Source: Nocardioides coralli (GTDB lineage Bacteria > Actinomycetota > Actinomycetes > Propionibacteriales > Nocardioidaceae). From it: a stretch of 64,000 bases of DNA. Each line of letters starts with the position of its first letter. Within the stretch, counting starts at the first letter, position 1. The position numbers and the translations under genes were made by a program. A model generated the notes under the pieces. The model saw nothing but the letters and a program-made list of their open reading frames with translations, did no database searches and was not told where the DNA came from. The DNA lies in the NCBI RefSeq assembly GCF_019880385.1, contig NZ_CP082273.1, positions 1,798,001-1,862,000 of the forward strand, in the 5' to 3' direction. Shown here in pieces: positions 45,311-54,772 of this stretch.

Positions 45311-46819
45311 ATGAGCGTCCGCCGCGTGATGGGAACCGAGGTCGAGTACGGCATCTCGGTGCAGGGCCAGCCCCTGGCCAACCCGATGGTGGCCTCCTCG
45401 CAGGTGGTCAACGCCTACGCCTCGGCCACGGCCAAGGCCCGGCGGGCGCGCTGGGACTTCGAGGAGGAGTCGCCGTTGCGCGACGCCCGCGGCTTCGACA
45501 TGTCCCGTCAGGTGGCGGACCCCTCGCAGCTGACCGACGAGGACCTCGGCCTCGCCAACGTCATCCTGACCAACGGCGCCCGGCTCTACGTCGACCACGC
45601 CCACCCGGAGTACTCCACCCCCGAGGTCACGACCCCGCTCGACCTGGTGCGGTGGGACAAGGCGGGGGAGCTGGTCATGCTCGACGCCGCCCGCCGGGCC
45701 GCCCAGCTGCCTGGCGGGAACCAGATCAACCTCTACAAGAACAACACCGACAACAAGGGAGCGTCCTACGGCGCCCACGAGAACTACCTGATGCGCCGGA
45801 GCACCCCGTTCGGCGACATCGTGCGACACCTGACACCGTTCTTCGTCTCCCGCCAGGTCGTGTGCGGCGCCGGTCGGGTCGGCATCGGCCAGGACGGCCG
45901 GGAGCACGGCTTCCAGATCAGCCAGCGCGCCGACTACTTCGAGGTGGAGGTCGGTCTCGAGACGACCCTCAAGCGGCCGATCATCAACACCCGTGACGAG
46001 CCGCACGCCGACCCCGAGCGCTACCGGCGGCTCCACGTGATCCTCGGCGACGCCAACCTCGCCGAGATCTCGACCTACCTCAAGGTCGGCACCACGGCGC
46101 TGGTGCTGGCCATGATCGAGGACGGGTTCATCGACCGGGAGCTCACCGTCGAGGGCTCGGTCTCGGCCCTGCGGGCGGTCTCCCACGACCCCACACTTCG
46201 TCACCACGTCACGCTGACCGACGGCCGCAAGCTGACCGCCGTGCAGCTGCAGCTCGAGTACCTCGACCTGGCCCGCAAGTTCGTCGAGGACCGGCTGGGC
46301 AGCGACGCCGACCCGCAGACCCTGGACGTCCTCGAGCGCTGGGAGTCGGTGCTCGACCGGCTCGAGCGCGACCCCATGGAGTGCTCGACCGAGCTTGACT
46401 GGGTGGCCAAGCTGCGCCTGCTGGAGCACTACCGCGACCGCGACGGCCTCGGCTGGGAGGACGCCAAGCTGCAGCTCATCGACGTCCAGTACTCCGACGT
46501 GCGCCCCGAGAAGGGGCTCTACCACAAGCTGGTGGACATGGGGCGGATCGAGCGCCTGCTCGACGGCGGCTCGGTGGAGCGCGCGATGCACGACCCGCCC
46601 CACGACACCCGCGCCTACTTCCGCGGCCGCTGCCTGGAGAAGTACGCCGAGCACGTCGCCGCGGCGTCGTGGGACTCGGTCATCTTCGACCTGCCGGGAC
46701 GCGAGTCGCTCCAGCGGGTTCCGACCATCGACCCCCTGCGCGGCACCCGCGCCAGTGTCGGGGACCTGATCGACGGCTGCGACACCGCCGAGGCTTTGTT
46801 CGCCGCTCTCACCAGCTGA
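45311..46819 (+). CDS. dop: Depupylase/deamidase of Pup
   Basis: 502-residue glutamine-synthetase-like enzyme that cleaves Pup from substrates and can deamidate Pup ending in Gln. Opens with [16 protein letters not shown] (metal-binding Glu), has [33 protein letters not shown], and the Dop-specific longer insertion before the second motif. It is related to PafA at 48858, sharing these motifs. Since Pup here ends in Glu, its main job would be depupylation. Upstream neighbour is divergent sulfotransferase; pup follows 26 bases downstream. Confidence 0.95.
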   Translation: MSVRRVMGTEVEYGISVQGQPLANPMVASSQVVNAYASATAKARRARWDFEEESPLRDARGFDMSRQVADPSQLTDEDLGLANVILTNGARLYVDHAHPEYSTPEVTTPLDLVRWDKAGELVMLDAARRAAQLPGGNQINLYKNNTDNKGASYGAHENYLMRRSTPFGDIVRHLTPFFVSRQVVCGAGRVGIGQDGREHGFQISQRADYFEVEVGLETTLKRPIINTRDEPHADPERYRRLHVILGDANLAEISTYLKVGTTALVLAMIEDGFIDRELTVEGSVSALRAVSHDPTLRHHVTLTDGRKLTAVQLQLEYLDLARKFVEDRLGSDADPQTLDVLERWESVLDRLERDPMECSTELDWVAKLRLLEHYRDRDGLGWEDAKLQLIDVQYSDVRPEKGLYHKLVDMGRIERLLDGGSVERAMHDPPHDTRAYFRGRCLEKYAEHVAAASWDSVIFDLPGRESLQRVPTIDPLRGTRASVGDLIDGCDTAEALFAALTS

Positions 46820-46833
46820 TGGGCTGGAGTGGA

Positions 46834-46839
46834 TAAGGT
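46834..46839 (+). promoter_or_regulatory. -10 box of pup (TAAGGT)
   Basis: TAAGGT ends 6 bases before the pup ATG, so pup-prcB-prcA can be transcribed separately from dop as a leaderless message. Confidence 0.55.
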
Positions 46840-46845
46840 CGACCC

Positions 46846-47049
46846 ATGGCACAGGAGCGAAAGACCCCGTCCCGGAAGTCCGCGGAGTCCAAGGACAACC
46901 AGGAGGCTCCGGAGCTCGAGTCCGACGTCAGCGAGCGCAAGGAGGCACTCGACGACGACGTCGACGCGATCCTCGACGAGATCGACGACCTGCTCGAGAC
47001 CAACGCCGAGGACTTCGTGAAGTCGTTCATCCAGAAGGGCGGCGAATGA
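46846..47049 (+). CDS. pup: Prokaryotic ubiquitin-like protein Pup
   Basis: 67 residues, disordered and acidic, with the ARC-binding helix region [26 protein letters not shown]. It ends in KGGE: the C-terminal Glu is ready for ligation by PafA without deamidation, unlike the GGQ form in mycobacteria. Two prominent Lys-rich patches at the N-terminus. Its stop overlaps the prcB start (ATGA). Confidence 0.98.
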   Translation: MAQERKTPSRKSAESKDNQEAPELESDVSERKEALDDDVDAILDEIDDLLETNAEDFVKSFIQKGGE

Positions 47050-47900
47050 GCCTCGACCCCCGCCTCCCGGCCGCCTACCTGCAGCCGGGCACCTCCTCGT
47101 TCGCCGACTTCCTCTCCACCGCCGCCCCGGACCTGCTCCCGTCGCGTCGCTCCGTGCCCCAGGGCCACGCCGGTGACCTGGCGCCCCACGCCACCACGAT
47201 CGTCGCCGCCACCTACCCCGGCGGGGTCGTGATGGCGGGCGACCGACGCGCCACCATGGGCAACGTCATCGCCCAGCGCGACATCGAGAAGGTCTTCCCG
47301 GCCGACGAGTTCTCCGCTGTCGGCATCGCCGGGACCGCCGGCCTCGCCGTGGAGCTCGTCCGCCTGTTCCAGACCGAGCTCGAGCACTACGAGAAGATCG
47401 AGGGCACCACGCTGTCGATGGACGGCAAGGCCAACCGGCTCGCGGCGCTGATCCGCTCCAACCTCGGCCTCGCCATGCAGGGGCTGGCGGTCGTCCCGCT
47501 CTTCGCCGGCTTCGACCTGACCGGTGAGCAGGGCCGGATCTTCAGCTACGACCTGACCGGCGGCCGCTACGAGGAGACCGCGTTCCACGCGGTCGGCTCG
47601 GGCTCGCTGTTCGCCCGCGGCTCGCTGAAGAAGCTCTACCGCGACGACCTCTCCGAGACCGACGCGGTCACGGTCGTCGTCCAGGCGCTCTACGACGCCG
47701 CCGACGACGACTCCGCGACCGGCGGGCCGGACCTGACCCGTCGGATCTTCCCGGTGGTCCACGTGATCACCGCCGACGGCGGTCGCCGGATGCCCGACGA
47801 CGAGGTGGCCGAGATCGCCGACCGCATGATCGCCGGCCGGATGACCCGGCCCGACGGTCCGGCGGCACCGCCGCTGACCCAGGGAGGTGACGCCCGATGA
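47046..47900 (+). CDS. prcB: 20S proteasome beta subunit
   Basis: 284 residues; catalytic subunit. A 49-residue propeptide precedes Thr50, the expected N-terminal nucleophile in [25 protein letters not shown]. The residue before the Thr is Ala (codon GCC), where Gly is the general rule for self-processing proteasome beta subunits. Lys in the mature chain near RDIEKVF and the SGS motif are in place. Starts within the pup stop; ends within the prcA start (ATGA overlap). Confidence 0.96.
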   Translation: MSLDPRLPAAYLQPGTSSFADFLSTAAPDLLPSRRSVPQGHAGDLAPHATTIVAATYPGGVVMAGDRRATMGNVIAQRDIEKVFPADEFSAVGIAGTAGLAVELVRLFQTELEHYEKIEGTTLSMDGKANRLAALIRSNLGLAMQGLAVVPLFAGFDLTGEQGRIFSYDLTGGRYEETAFHAVGSGSLFARGSLKKLYRDDLSETDAVTVVVQALYDAADDDSATGGPDLTRRIFPVVHVITADGGRRMPDDEVAEIADRMIAGRMTRPDGPAAPPLTQGGDAR

Positions 47901-48799
47901 GCATGCCCTTCTACGTCTCGCCCGAGCAGCTGATGAAGGACCGCGCCGACTTCGCTCGGAAGGGCATCGGCCGGGGCCGCTCCGTCGTGGCGGTGCAGTA
48001 CGCCGACGGTGTCCTGTTCGCCTCCGAGAACCCCTCCCAGGCGCTCCACAAGGTCTCGGAGATCTACGACCGCATCGCCTTCGCCGCGGTGGGCCGCTAC
48101 AACGAGTTCGAGAACCTGCGGATCGCCGGGGTCCGCCTCGCCGACATGCGCGGCTACGCCTACGACCGGCGCGACGTCACGGGTCGGGGGCTGGCCAACG
48201 CCTACGCGCAGACGCTCGGCACGATCTTCTCCAGCGGGGGCGAGAAGCCCTACGAGGTAGAGATCTTCGTCGCGGAGGTGGGGGAGGGCCCCGCCGACGA
48301 CCAGATCTACCGGCTCACCTACGACGGCCAGGTCGCCGACGAGCACGGCTACGCCGTCATGGGTGGCGACGCCGAGACGGTGGCTGGCTACCTCGCCGAC
48401 CACTACCGCGACGGTGCCTCGCTCGACGACGCCCTGCACGCCGCCGTCGCGGCGCTGGGCCACTCCGAGTCCGGCGACCGGGTGGTGCCGGTCGACGACC
48501 TGGAGGTCGCGGTGCTCGACCGCACCCGCAGCCAGCCGCGGAAGTTCTCGCGGCTGCGACCGGACCGACTCCGCTCCCTCCTCGCCGACCGCGGTCCCGA
48601 GGAGCAGCGGCCGCCGACGAGTCCCGACACTGGCGGTGAGGCGGCTGGTGCGGCGCCGGGTGAGGCGGTCGCGCCGCCCCCGCTGGGCCCGTCCGGCGAC
48701 GACGCACCGGTCGCGCCGCCCCGCGACGACGCCGAGCCGCCGATCGCGCCGCCCGACCCCGACGGGCCACCGACCGATCCGGGCGACCCGCTGAGCTGA
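47897..48799 (+). CDS. prcA: 20S proteasome alpha subunit with long acidic Pro-rich tail
   Basis: 300 residues. The core matches Prc[23 protein letters not shown] with the gate-forming N-terminus, [19 protein letters not shown], and [19 protein letters not shown]. From about residue 235 the chain becomes a disordered tail rich in Pro, Asp, Gly and Ala to the end, longer than in mycobacteria. ATG 47897 (GGGAGG about 9 bases upstream) is preferred; an alternative ATG lies two codons later. Alpha rings gate substrate entry and bind the ARC tail. Confidence 0.96.
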   Translation: MSMPFYVSPEQLMKDRADFARKGIGRGRSVVAVQYADGVLFASENPSQALHKVSEIYDRIAFAAVGRYNEFENLRIAGVRLADMRGYAYDRRDVTGRGLANAYAQTLGTIFSSGGEKPYEVEIFVAEVGEGPADDQIYRLTYDGQVADEHGYAVMGGDAETVAGYLADHYRDGASLDDALHAAVAALGHSESGDRVVPVDDLEVAVLDRTRSQPRKFSRLRPDRLRSLLADRGPEEQRPPTSPDTGGEAAGAAPGEAVAPPPLGPSGDDAPVAPPRDDAEPPIAPPDPDGPPTDPGDPLS

Positions 48800-48802
48800 C
48801 GG

Positions 48803-48829
48803 CCCCACACCGGTCGATTGCCGGTGGGG
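48803..48829 (+). terminator. Imperfect hairpin after prcA
   Basis: CCCCA plus CCGG pairs with CCGG plus TGGGG, with a 2-base bulge and 7-base loop, just after the prcA stop and before the pafA promoter. Confidence 0.5.
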
Positions 48830-48845
48830 GCGTTGCCTGCGCCAC

Positions 48846-48851
48846 TAGGCT
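48846..48851 (+). promoter_or_regulatory. -10 box of pafA (TAGGCT)
   Basis: TAGGCT ends 6 bases before GTG 48858. The GGGGG between them is too close to act as a ribosome site, so pafA is probably leaderless. Confidence 0.55.
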
Positions 48852-48857
48852 GAGGGG

Positions 48858-50219
48858 GTGGACCGGCGGATCTTCGGCATCGAGAACGAGTACGGCGTCA
48901 CGTGCACGTTCCGCGGTCAGCGCCGCCTGAGCCCCGACGAGGTCGCCCGCTACCTGTTCCGCAAGGTCGTGAGCTGGGGTCGCTCCAGCAACGTCTTCCT
49001 CCGCAACGGGGCGCGGCTCTACCTCGACGTGGGCAGCCACCCGGAGTACGCCACCCCTGAGTGCGACGACGTCGCCGAGCTCGTGGCGCACGACAAGGCG
49101 GGGGAGCGGGTCCTCGAGGGACTGCTGCTCGACGCCGAGCAGCGGCTCCACGACGAGGGGATCGCTGGCGAGATCTACTTGTTCAAGAACAACACCGACT
49201 CCGCCGGCAACTCCTACGGCTGCCACGAGAACTACCTGGTGAGCCGGGCCGGGGAGTTCGGGCGGCTCGCCGACGTGCTCATCCCGTTCCTGGTGACGCG
49301 GCAGGTCGTCGTAGGGGCGGGCAAGGTCACCCAGACCCCGCGGGGCGCCTCCTACGCGGTCAGCCAGCGTGCCGAGCACATCTGGGAGGGGGTCAGCAGC
49401 GCGACCACCCGGAGCCGGCCGATCATCAACACCCGCGACGAGCCGCACGCCGACGCCGAGCGCTACCGGCGGCTCCACGTCATCGTCGGCGACTCCAACA
49501 TGAGTGAGACCACGACGCTGCTCAAGGTCGCGAGCTGCGACCTCGTGCTGCGGATGATCGAGGAGGGCGTGGTCATGCGCGACCTCACCCTCGAGAACCC
49601 GATCCGCGCGATCCGCGAGATCAGCCACGACGTGACCGGTCGGCGCAAGGTGCGTCTGGCCAACGGGCGGGAGGCGAGCGCCCTCGACATCCAGCAGGAG
49701 TACCTCGGCAAGGCCCGTGACTTCGTCGACCGCCGCCAGATCTCCACGCCGGTGATCGAGCGCACCCTCGACCTGTGGGAACGGGGCCTGAAGGCGATCG
49801 AGGCCGACGACCTCGGACTGGTCGACCGCGAGATCGACTGGGTCATCAAGTGGAAGCTGATCGAGCGCTACCGCGCAAAGCACGGGCTGCCGCTCGGCCA
49901 CCCGCGCATCGCCCAGCTGGACCTCGCCTACCACGACATCCACCGCGACCGCGGCCTCTACTACCTGCTGGAGAAGCGGGGAGCGGTCGCCCGCGTGACC
50001 AACGACCTGACCGTCTTCCAGGCCAAGTCCGTCCCGCCCCAGACGACGCGGGCCCGCTTGCGCGGCGAGTTCATCCGCAAGGCGCAGGAGCGGCGGCGCG
50101 ACTTCACCGTCGACTGGGTGCACCTCAAGCTCAACGACCAGGCGCAGCGCACGGTCCTGTGCAAGGACCCCTTCCGTGCCTACGACGAGCGGGTGCAGCG
50201 ACTGATCGACGGGATGTGA
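48858..50219 (+). CDS. pafA: Pup-protein ligase
   Basis: 453 residues; uses ATP to join the C-terminal Glu side chain of Pup to lysines of target proteins. Glutamine-synthetase-like N-terminal domain with [43 protein letters not shown] and [16 protein letters not shown], plus the ~70-residue C-terminal ARC-independent domain. Paralogue of dop but lacks the Dop loop. Followed by a perfect terminator-like hairpin and the FKBP lipoprotein gene. Confidence 0.97.
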   Translation: MDRRIFGIENEYGVTCTFRGQRRLSPDEVARYLFRKVVSWGRSSNVFLRNGARLYLDVGSHPEYATPECDDVAELVAHDKAGERVLEGLLLDAEQRLHDEGIAGEIYLFKNNTDSAGNSYGCHENYLVSRAGEFGRLADVLIPFLVTRQVVVGAGKVTQTPRGASYAVSQRAEHIWEGVSSATTRSRPIINTRDEPHADAERYRRLHVIVGDSNMSETTTLLKVASCDLVLRMIEEGVVMRDLTLENPIRAIREISHDVTGRRKVRLANGREASALDIQQEYLGKARDFVDRRQISTPVIERTLDLWERGLKAIEADDLGLVDREIDWVIKWKLIERYRAKHGLPLGHPRIAQLDLAYHDIHRDRGLYYLLEKRGAVARVTNDLTVFQAKSVPPQTTRARLRGEFIRKAQERRRDFTVDWVHLKLNDQAQRTVLCKDPFRAYDERVQRLIDGM

Positions 50220-50225
50220 GCCGGT

Positions 50226-50250
50226 GCCGGGGACTCTCAGGGTCCCCGGC
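50226..50250 (+). terminator. Terminator-like hairpin after pafA
   Basis: GCCGGGGAC and GTCCCCGGC form a perfect 9-base stem with a 7-base loop, 6 bases after the pafA stop. A TAGGGT at 50251-50256 directly after it may be the next promoter's -10. Confidence 0.65.
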
Positions 50251-50293
50251 TAGGGTGTCCGCGGCCCATCCACGAGCCCGGAGGATCCCCCCT

Positions 50294-51220
50294 GTGTTGC
50301 GTCGTCTGATCGTGCTGCTCCTGGTGCCGCTGCTCGGCGCCGTCCTGGTCGCGTGCGGCGAGGAGTCCGACGACTCGTCGTCTGGGGCCTCGGCCCCGCT
50401 GGAGGAGATCCAGATCGAGGGCGAGTTCGGGGAGAAGCCCGAGGTGACGTGGGACGGCCGGCTCGAGGCCGGCAAGATCACCAGCGAGGTGCTCGAGGAG
50501 GGCGACGGCGAGCAGGTGGGGAGCGGGGACCAGGTCCTGGCCCACATCTGGCTCGGCAACGGCTTCACCCAGGAGGAGGCCTACAGCTCCTACGAGACGC
50601 AGCCGCAGCAGCTGACGGTGAACGAGAAGCAGCTCGGCGAGCCCTTCCTCGAGGGGCTGGAGGGGCGCACGATCGGTTCCCGGGTGGCCGTCGTGGCGCG
50701 TGCCGACGAGTTCTTCGGCGAGACCGGCAACCCCCAGCTGGGCATCGGCAACCAGGACGCGGTGGTCCTCGTCCTCGACCTGATGGAGATGTACACCCCG
50801 CCGAAGCCCAAGGACGTGCCGGCCTCGCAGCTGCCGAGCGTCGTGGAGGAGAAGGGCGACCCGGTCGGCCTCGACTTCTCGGGCGTCCCCAAGCCGGCGG
50901 CCGACGGCGAGCTGCTGCGCGCCGTGCTGGACGAGGGCGACGGCGAGCCGGTGACCACGGACATGAAGGTCACGGCCGACTACCTGGGCGCCGTGTACGG
51001 CGGCAAGAAGCCCTTCGACGAGAGCTTCTCGGCCAAGCCGGTGCCGTTCGAGCTGACCAGCGTGGTCGACGGCTGGACCTACGGGCTGGAGGGAGTGCCG
51101 GTCGGCAGCCGGGTCCTGCTGCAGATCCCGCCTGACCTCGGCTACGGCGGCCAGAAGCAGCCGGGCATCCCCGCCGACAGCACCCTCTACTTCGTGATCG
51201 ACATCGTCTCCGCGAAGTAG
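50294..51220 (+). CDS. FKBP-type peptidyl-prolyl isomerase lipoprotein
   Basis: 308 residues. GTG 50294 with GGAGG 9 bases upstream. The signal peptide ends in a lipobox LVAC (Cys ~21), so it is tethered to the outer face of the membrane. Two FKBP-like domains follow: a divergent one (~50-165; GEPFLEGLEGRTIGSRVAVV) and a canonical one (~190-308; FELTSVVDGWTYGLEGVPVGSRVLLQIPP, then GIPADSTLYFVIDIV). A proline-isomerase/chaperone role for exported proteins is inferred. FKBP genes at this place are known in other actinobacteria. Confidence 0.92.
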   Translation: MLRRLIVLLLVPLLGAVLVACGEESDDSSSGASAPLEEIQIEGEFGEKPEVTWDGRLEAGKITSEVLEEGDGEQVGSGDQVLAHIWLGNGFTQEEAYSSYETQPQQLTVNEKQLGEPFLEGLEGRTIGSRVAVVARADEFFGETGNPQLGIGNQDAVVLVLDLMEMYTPPKPKDVPASQLPSVVEEKGDPVGLDFSGVPKPAADGELLRAVLDEGDGEPVTTDMKVTADYLGAVYGGKKPFDESFSAKPVPFELTSVVDGWTYGLEGVPVGSRVLLQIPPDLGYGGQKQPGIPADSTLYFVIDIVSAK

Positions 51221-51247
51221 GGTGGCCCGCGGACCGAGGGGAGGCGC

Positions 51248-52219
51248 ATGGCGGCGGAGAAGACCGAGCGGCTGCTCAACCTGCTCATCATGCTGCTCAT
51301 CCAGCGCCGCTACATCGCCAAGGACCGGGTGCGGGCGCTCCTCTACCCGGACTCCTCCGACGAGGCCTTCGAGCGGATGTTCGAGCGCGACAAGGACGAC
51401 CTGCGCTCGCTCGGCGTCCCCATCGAGGTCGGCCAGCTCGACGCCTACTTCGACGACGAGCCCGGCTACCGGGTTCGGTCCGACGAGCTGCAGCTGCCCG
51501 ACATCGAGCTGAGCGCGGACGAGGCGCAGGTCATCGGCCTCGCGAGCAAGGTCTGGGAGCACGCGCGGCTCGCGGAGGCGACCACGGGGGCGGTGCGCAA
51601 GCTCACCGCGGCCGGTGTCCCCATCGACGTGGGTGCGCTCGACCTCGTGGCGCCGCGCCTCAACGCCGACGAACCCGCCTTCGACGTGTTCTGGGAGGCC
51701 GTGCGCGAACGGCGGGTCGTCGAGTTCGCCTACCGGCGACCCGGGGGAGAGCCCGCGCTGCGGCGGCTGCAGCCGTGGGGAGTGGTCCGCTACTCCGGGC
51801 GGTGGTACGTCGTGGGCCACGATCTCGACCGCGACGACGAGCGGGTCTTCCGGCTCTCCCGGGTCGAGGGGGAGGCCCAGGCGGTGGGGGAGGCGGCGGC
51901 GTACGACGTGCCGGCGGGTGTCGACATCCGCGAGGTCGCCCGGCGACTGGTGCCGGCCCCGCCCGCCACGGTGGTCACGCTGCTGCTGCGAGCCGGCACC
52001 GGCCACTCCCTGCGCCGGGCCGGCGAGCTGCGCGAGACGGGCGTGGTCGGCCCCGACGGTGCTGACGAGTGGGACCGGGTGGTGCTCGACCGCGGCGGCC
52101 CCGACGTGGTGTCGGCGGTGCTCGCGCACGGCGCGGACGCCGTGCTCGAGTCCCCGCCGGAGCTGCGGTCCGAGGTCGTGGCGCGGCTGCGTTCCCTGGT
52201 CGGGGAGCCGTCACCGTGA
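51248..52219 (+). CDS. pafB: WYL-domain transcriptional regulator PafB
   Basis: 323 residues. N-terminal winged helix (TERLLNLLIMLLIQRRYIAKDRVRALLYP), WYL domain with RVVEFAYRRPGGEP and a VVRYSGRWYVVGHDLDRDDERVFRLSRV core (~150-220), and WCX extension. PafB with PafC is the RecA-independent DNA-damage activator in mycobacteria, probably sensing single-stranded DNA. GGGGAGG ribosome site. GTGA overlap with pafC. Confidence 0.95.
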   Translation: MAAEKTERLLNLLIMLLIQRRYIAKDRVRALLYPDSSDEAFERMFERDKDDLRSLGVPIEVGQLDAYFDDEPGYRVRSDELQLPDIELSADEAQVIGLASKVWEHARLAEATTGAVRKLTAAGVPIDVGALDLVAPRLNADEPAFDVFWEAVRERRVVEFAYRRPGGEPALRRLQPWGVVRYSGRWYVVGHDLDRDDERVFRLSRVEGEAQAVGEAAAYDVPAGVDIREVARRLVPAPPATVVTLLLRAGTGHSLRRAGELRETGVVGPDGADEWDRVVLDRGGPDVVSAVLAHGADAVLESPPELRSEVVARLRSLVGEPSP

Positions 52220-53214
52220 GTGCACCGGTGCAGGGCGGCGCGCGCGAGCAGCTGGGCCGGTTGCTGACGCTCGTGCCCTACCTCCACGCCCGGGGCGAGG
52301 CCCGGGTCGACGAGGCCGCGGCCGTGCTCGGGGTGAGCCCGCAGCAGGTGGTGAAGGACCTCAAGGTGCTCTTCATGTGCGGGCTGCCCGGCGGCTACCC
52401 CGACGACCTGATCGACGTGGACCTCGACGCCCTGGAGGGGCCCGAGGCCGACGGGGTCATCCGGGTGTCCAACGCCGACTACCTGGCTCGCCCGCTGCGG
52501 CTCACGGCAGCCGAGGCCACGGCCGTGATGGTCGCGCTGCTGGCCGTCCGCGGGGGTGCCTCCGACGAGACCCGGGCCATCGTCGACCGGGTGCTCGGCA
52601 AGCTGCAGGCGGCCGCTGCGGGCACGGCACCGGTGGCCGTCGAGCCGGGCGGCGCGGACGACCCGGACTCGCTCGCGGGTCTCCGGGCCGACCTCGACCG
52701 GGCGGTCCACGAGGGGCGGCAGGTGCGGCTGACCTACTGGGTGCCGGCCCGGGACGAGGAGACCGAGCGCGTGGTGGACCCGCGGGCGGTGGTCGACGTG
52801 CGGGGCGCCACCTACCTCGACGCCTGGTGCCACAGCGCCGAGGACGGCCGGATGTTCCGCCTCGACCGGATCCACGCCGCCGAGGTGCTCGACGCGCCCG
52901 TGACCCGGCAGCAGGAGCCCCGTGACCTGGGACGCGACCTCTTCGACTTCGGCGACCAGGCCGAGCGGGTCACCCTCCGCCTGGCGCCCGGGGCGAGCTG
53001 GGTCGTGGAGTACTACCAGGTCGGCGACGTACGCCGGCAGCCCGACGGCAGCCTCGAGGTGGATCTCGACGTGGCCGACCGTCGGTGGCTGCAGCGGCTG
53101 CTGCTGCGGCTGGCGCCCCACGCCCGGATCGTGTCGCCCGCTGCGTGGCAGGCCGAGCTGGCCGATACCGCGCGGGAGACGATGCGCCTCTACGGCGCCG
53201 ACGACGTACAGTAG
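52216..53214 (+). CDS. pafC: WYL-domain transcriptional regulator PafC
   Basis: 332 residues, paralogue of PafB. The winged helix region ([39 protein letters not shown]) is followed by the WYL domain ([43 protein letters not shown], with Ala-Trp replacing some WYL residues) and WCX. Coupled to pafB by 4-base overlap; the two form the heterodimeric regulator. Confidence 0.95.
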   Translation: MSAPVQGGAREQLGRLLTLVPYLHARGEARVDEAAAVLGVSPQQVVKDLKVLFMCGLPGGYPDDLIDVDLDALEGPEADGVIRVSNADYLARPLRLTAAEATAVMVALLAVRGGASDETRAIVDRVLGKLQAAAAGTAPVAVEPGGADDPDSLAGLRADLDRAVHEGRQVRLTYWVPARDEETERVVDPRAVVDVRGATYLDAWCHSAEDGRMFRLDRIHAAEVLDAPVTRQQEPRDLGRDLFDFGDQAERVTLRLAPGASWVVEYYQVGDVRRQPDGSLEVDLDVADRRWLQRLLLRLAPHARIVSPAAWQAELADTARETMRLYGADDVQ

Positions 53215-53249
53215 GAACCGACCCCGAAGCAGGATGTGAGGAATCCACC

Positions 53250-53522
53250 ATGCACGCAGACATCGCCGTCCCGGGCGGCTGGGAGCTCATCCTCATCGTG
53301 CTCGTGATCGTGCTCTTCTTCGGCGCGGCCAAGCTGCCGGAGCTCGCTCGGGGGAGCGGCCGGGCGCTGCGCATCTTCAAGGCCGAGACCAAGGGTCTCG
53401 GCGACGACGACGAGGCGACGACTCCGGAGCAGAAGGAGATCGAGTCCCGCGCGCCCGAGCAGGAGCCGACGACCACCGACGACCCGATCGTGCGCGAGCG
53501 GCACGACGGCACCACCAGCTGA
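53250..53522 (+). CDS. tatA: Twin-arginine translocase subunit TatA
   Basis: 90 residues. One membrane helix ([35 protein letters not shown], about 12-28), then the FG hinge, amphipathic helix and a Glu/Thr-rich disordered tail. Forms the pore for folded proteins with TatC. ATG 53250 has GTGAGGAA upstream. Order pafC-tatA-tatC is as in mycobacteria. Confidence 0.96.
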   Translation: MHADIAVPGGWELILIVLVIVLFFGAAKLPELARGSGRALRIFKAETKGLGDDDEATTPEQKEIESRAPEQEPTTTDDPIVRERHDGTTS

Positions 53523-53531
53523 CCGACGGCG

Positions 53532-54368
53532 GTGTCGTTCTCCGGCGTCCTCGGCCTCTTCGCCGGCAGGCCGCACCACCCCGTCGGACCCGACGGTCGG
53601 ATGGCGCTCTCGGACCACCTCCGGGAGCTGCGCGCCCGCATCCTCAAGATCGCAGCCGTCTTCCTGGTCGCGCTCGTCGTCTCACTGTTCTTCTTCGACC
53701 CGATCTTCCAGCTCGTCCTGACGCCCTACCGGGAGGCCCAGACGGGACTGCCGGACGTCGACACCCAGGCGACCATCGCCGGCGCGGGTGGGCCGCTGCT
53801 GCTCTACCTCAAGCTGTGCTCGCTGGTGTCGGTGATCGCGACGAGCCCGTTCTGGCTCTACCAGGTCTGGGCCTTCATCCTGCCCGGGCTCCACGACAAG
53901 GAGAAGCGCTGGACGCGGGTCTTCGCGGCCATCGCCGGCCCGCTGTTCCTTGCCGGTGTCGTGCTGGGCTACTACACCCTGCCGAAGGGGCTGGAGCTCC
54001 TCATCGGGCTGACCCCCGGTGACCTCACCAACCTCGTCGAGTTCGGCGACTACCTCAGCTTCCTGATCCGCACCTTGCTGGTCTTCGGCATCGCCTTCGA
54101 GATCCCGGTCTTCGTCATCCTGCTCAACCTCGCGGGCGTCCTGCGGGGCGCCGCCCTGGGCCGCTACCGCCCTTGGATCGTCATCGGGTCCTTCGTCTTC
54201 GCCGCCGTGGCGACCCCGTCGACCGACCCCTTCACGATGCTGTTCCTCGCGATCCCCATGGTGCTGCTGTTCTTCATCTCCGAGGTGATCGCCCGGATGC
54301 TCGACCGGCGTCGTGCCCAGGCCGACCCGGCCGCGGGCCTCGCCGACGACGAGATGTCGCCGCTGTGA
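53532..54368 (+). CDS. tatC: Twin-arginine translocase subunit TatC
   Basis: 278 residues with six membrane helices. MALSDHLRELRARILKIAAV is the signature N-terminal region that binds twin-arginine signal peptides; FAFxP-type elements appear as FEIPVFVILLNLAGV. GTG 53532 after a weak ribosome site. The three sulfatases here may be substrates if any has a true Tat signal. Overlaps the next gene by 4 bases (GTGA). Confidence 0.97.
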   Translation: MSFSGVLGLFAGRPHHPVGPDGRMALSDHLRELRARILKIAAVFLVALVVSLFFFDPIFQLVLTPYREAQTGLPDVDTQATIAGAGGPLLLYLKLCSLVSVIATSPFWLYQVWAFILPGLHDKEKRWTRVFAAIAGPLFLAGVVLGYYTLPKGLELLIGLTPGDLTNLVEFGDYLSFLIRTLLVFGIAFEIPVFVILLNLAGVLRGAALGRYRPWIVIGSFVFAAVATPSTDPFTMLFLAIPMVLLFFISEVIARMLDRRRAQADPAAGLADDEMSPL

Positions 54369-54763
54369 CCCACGACCTCACCGACGTCGACCCCTTCGAC
54401 CTGCCCGAGTGGCTGGGCGAGGGCGATGTCACGTGGGAGACCACGGCGGGCCTGCGCAGCGGGCACCACGTGACGGGCCGGCTCTGCGGCGCCGGGCAGG
54501 AGGTGCCGTGCGACCTGCTCGCCATCGACGAGGCCTACCCCGCGCCGGTCGCCGCCGACGACGTGCGCAGCCGGGCCCACCAGGCGTGGCAGCACGGCCA
54601 GATCCTGCTGGTGGCCGAGGGCGACCGGCTCACCCTCGCCGTACCCGCCCGCGACTTCGACGCCGAGCTGGTGCTCGACGCCCTCGAGCGGCTCGCCAAG
54701 GCGGTGGGCGCTTCTCCGGAGCACTACGCGGCGCGCCTCCGGATCGGACGCGACCGCCGCTAG
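54365..54763 (+). CDS. Conserved hypothetical protein between tatC and dagK
   Basis: 132 residues, acidic and soluble. Begins THDLTDVDPFDLPEWLGEGDVTWE, followed by a beta-rich region (TGRLCGAGQEVPCDLLAIDEAYP) and a C-terminal helix. No known domain recognised. Coupled to tatC by overlap, suggesting a related role or just operon position. Its TAG stop forms part of the next gene's -10 box. Confidence 0.8.
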   Translation: MTHDLTDVDPFDLPEWLGEGDVTWETTAGLRSGHHVTGRLCGAGQEVPCDLLAIDEAYPAPVAADDVRSRAHQAWQHGQILLVAEGDRLTLAVPARDFDAELVLDALERLAKAVGASPEHYAARLRIGRDRR

Positions 54764-54766
54764 GCT
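54761..54766 (+). promoter_or_regulatory. -10 box TAGGCT overlapping a stop codon, upstream of dagK
   Basis: TAGGCT ends 6 bases before GTG 54773 and includes the upstream stop; a separate leaderless promoter inside the operon. Confidence 0.5.
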
Positions 54767-54772
54767 CCGGGT

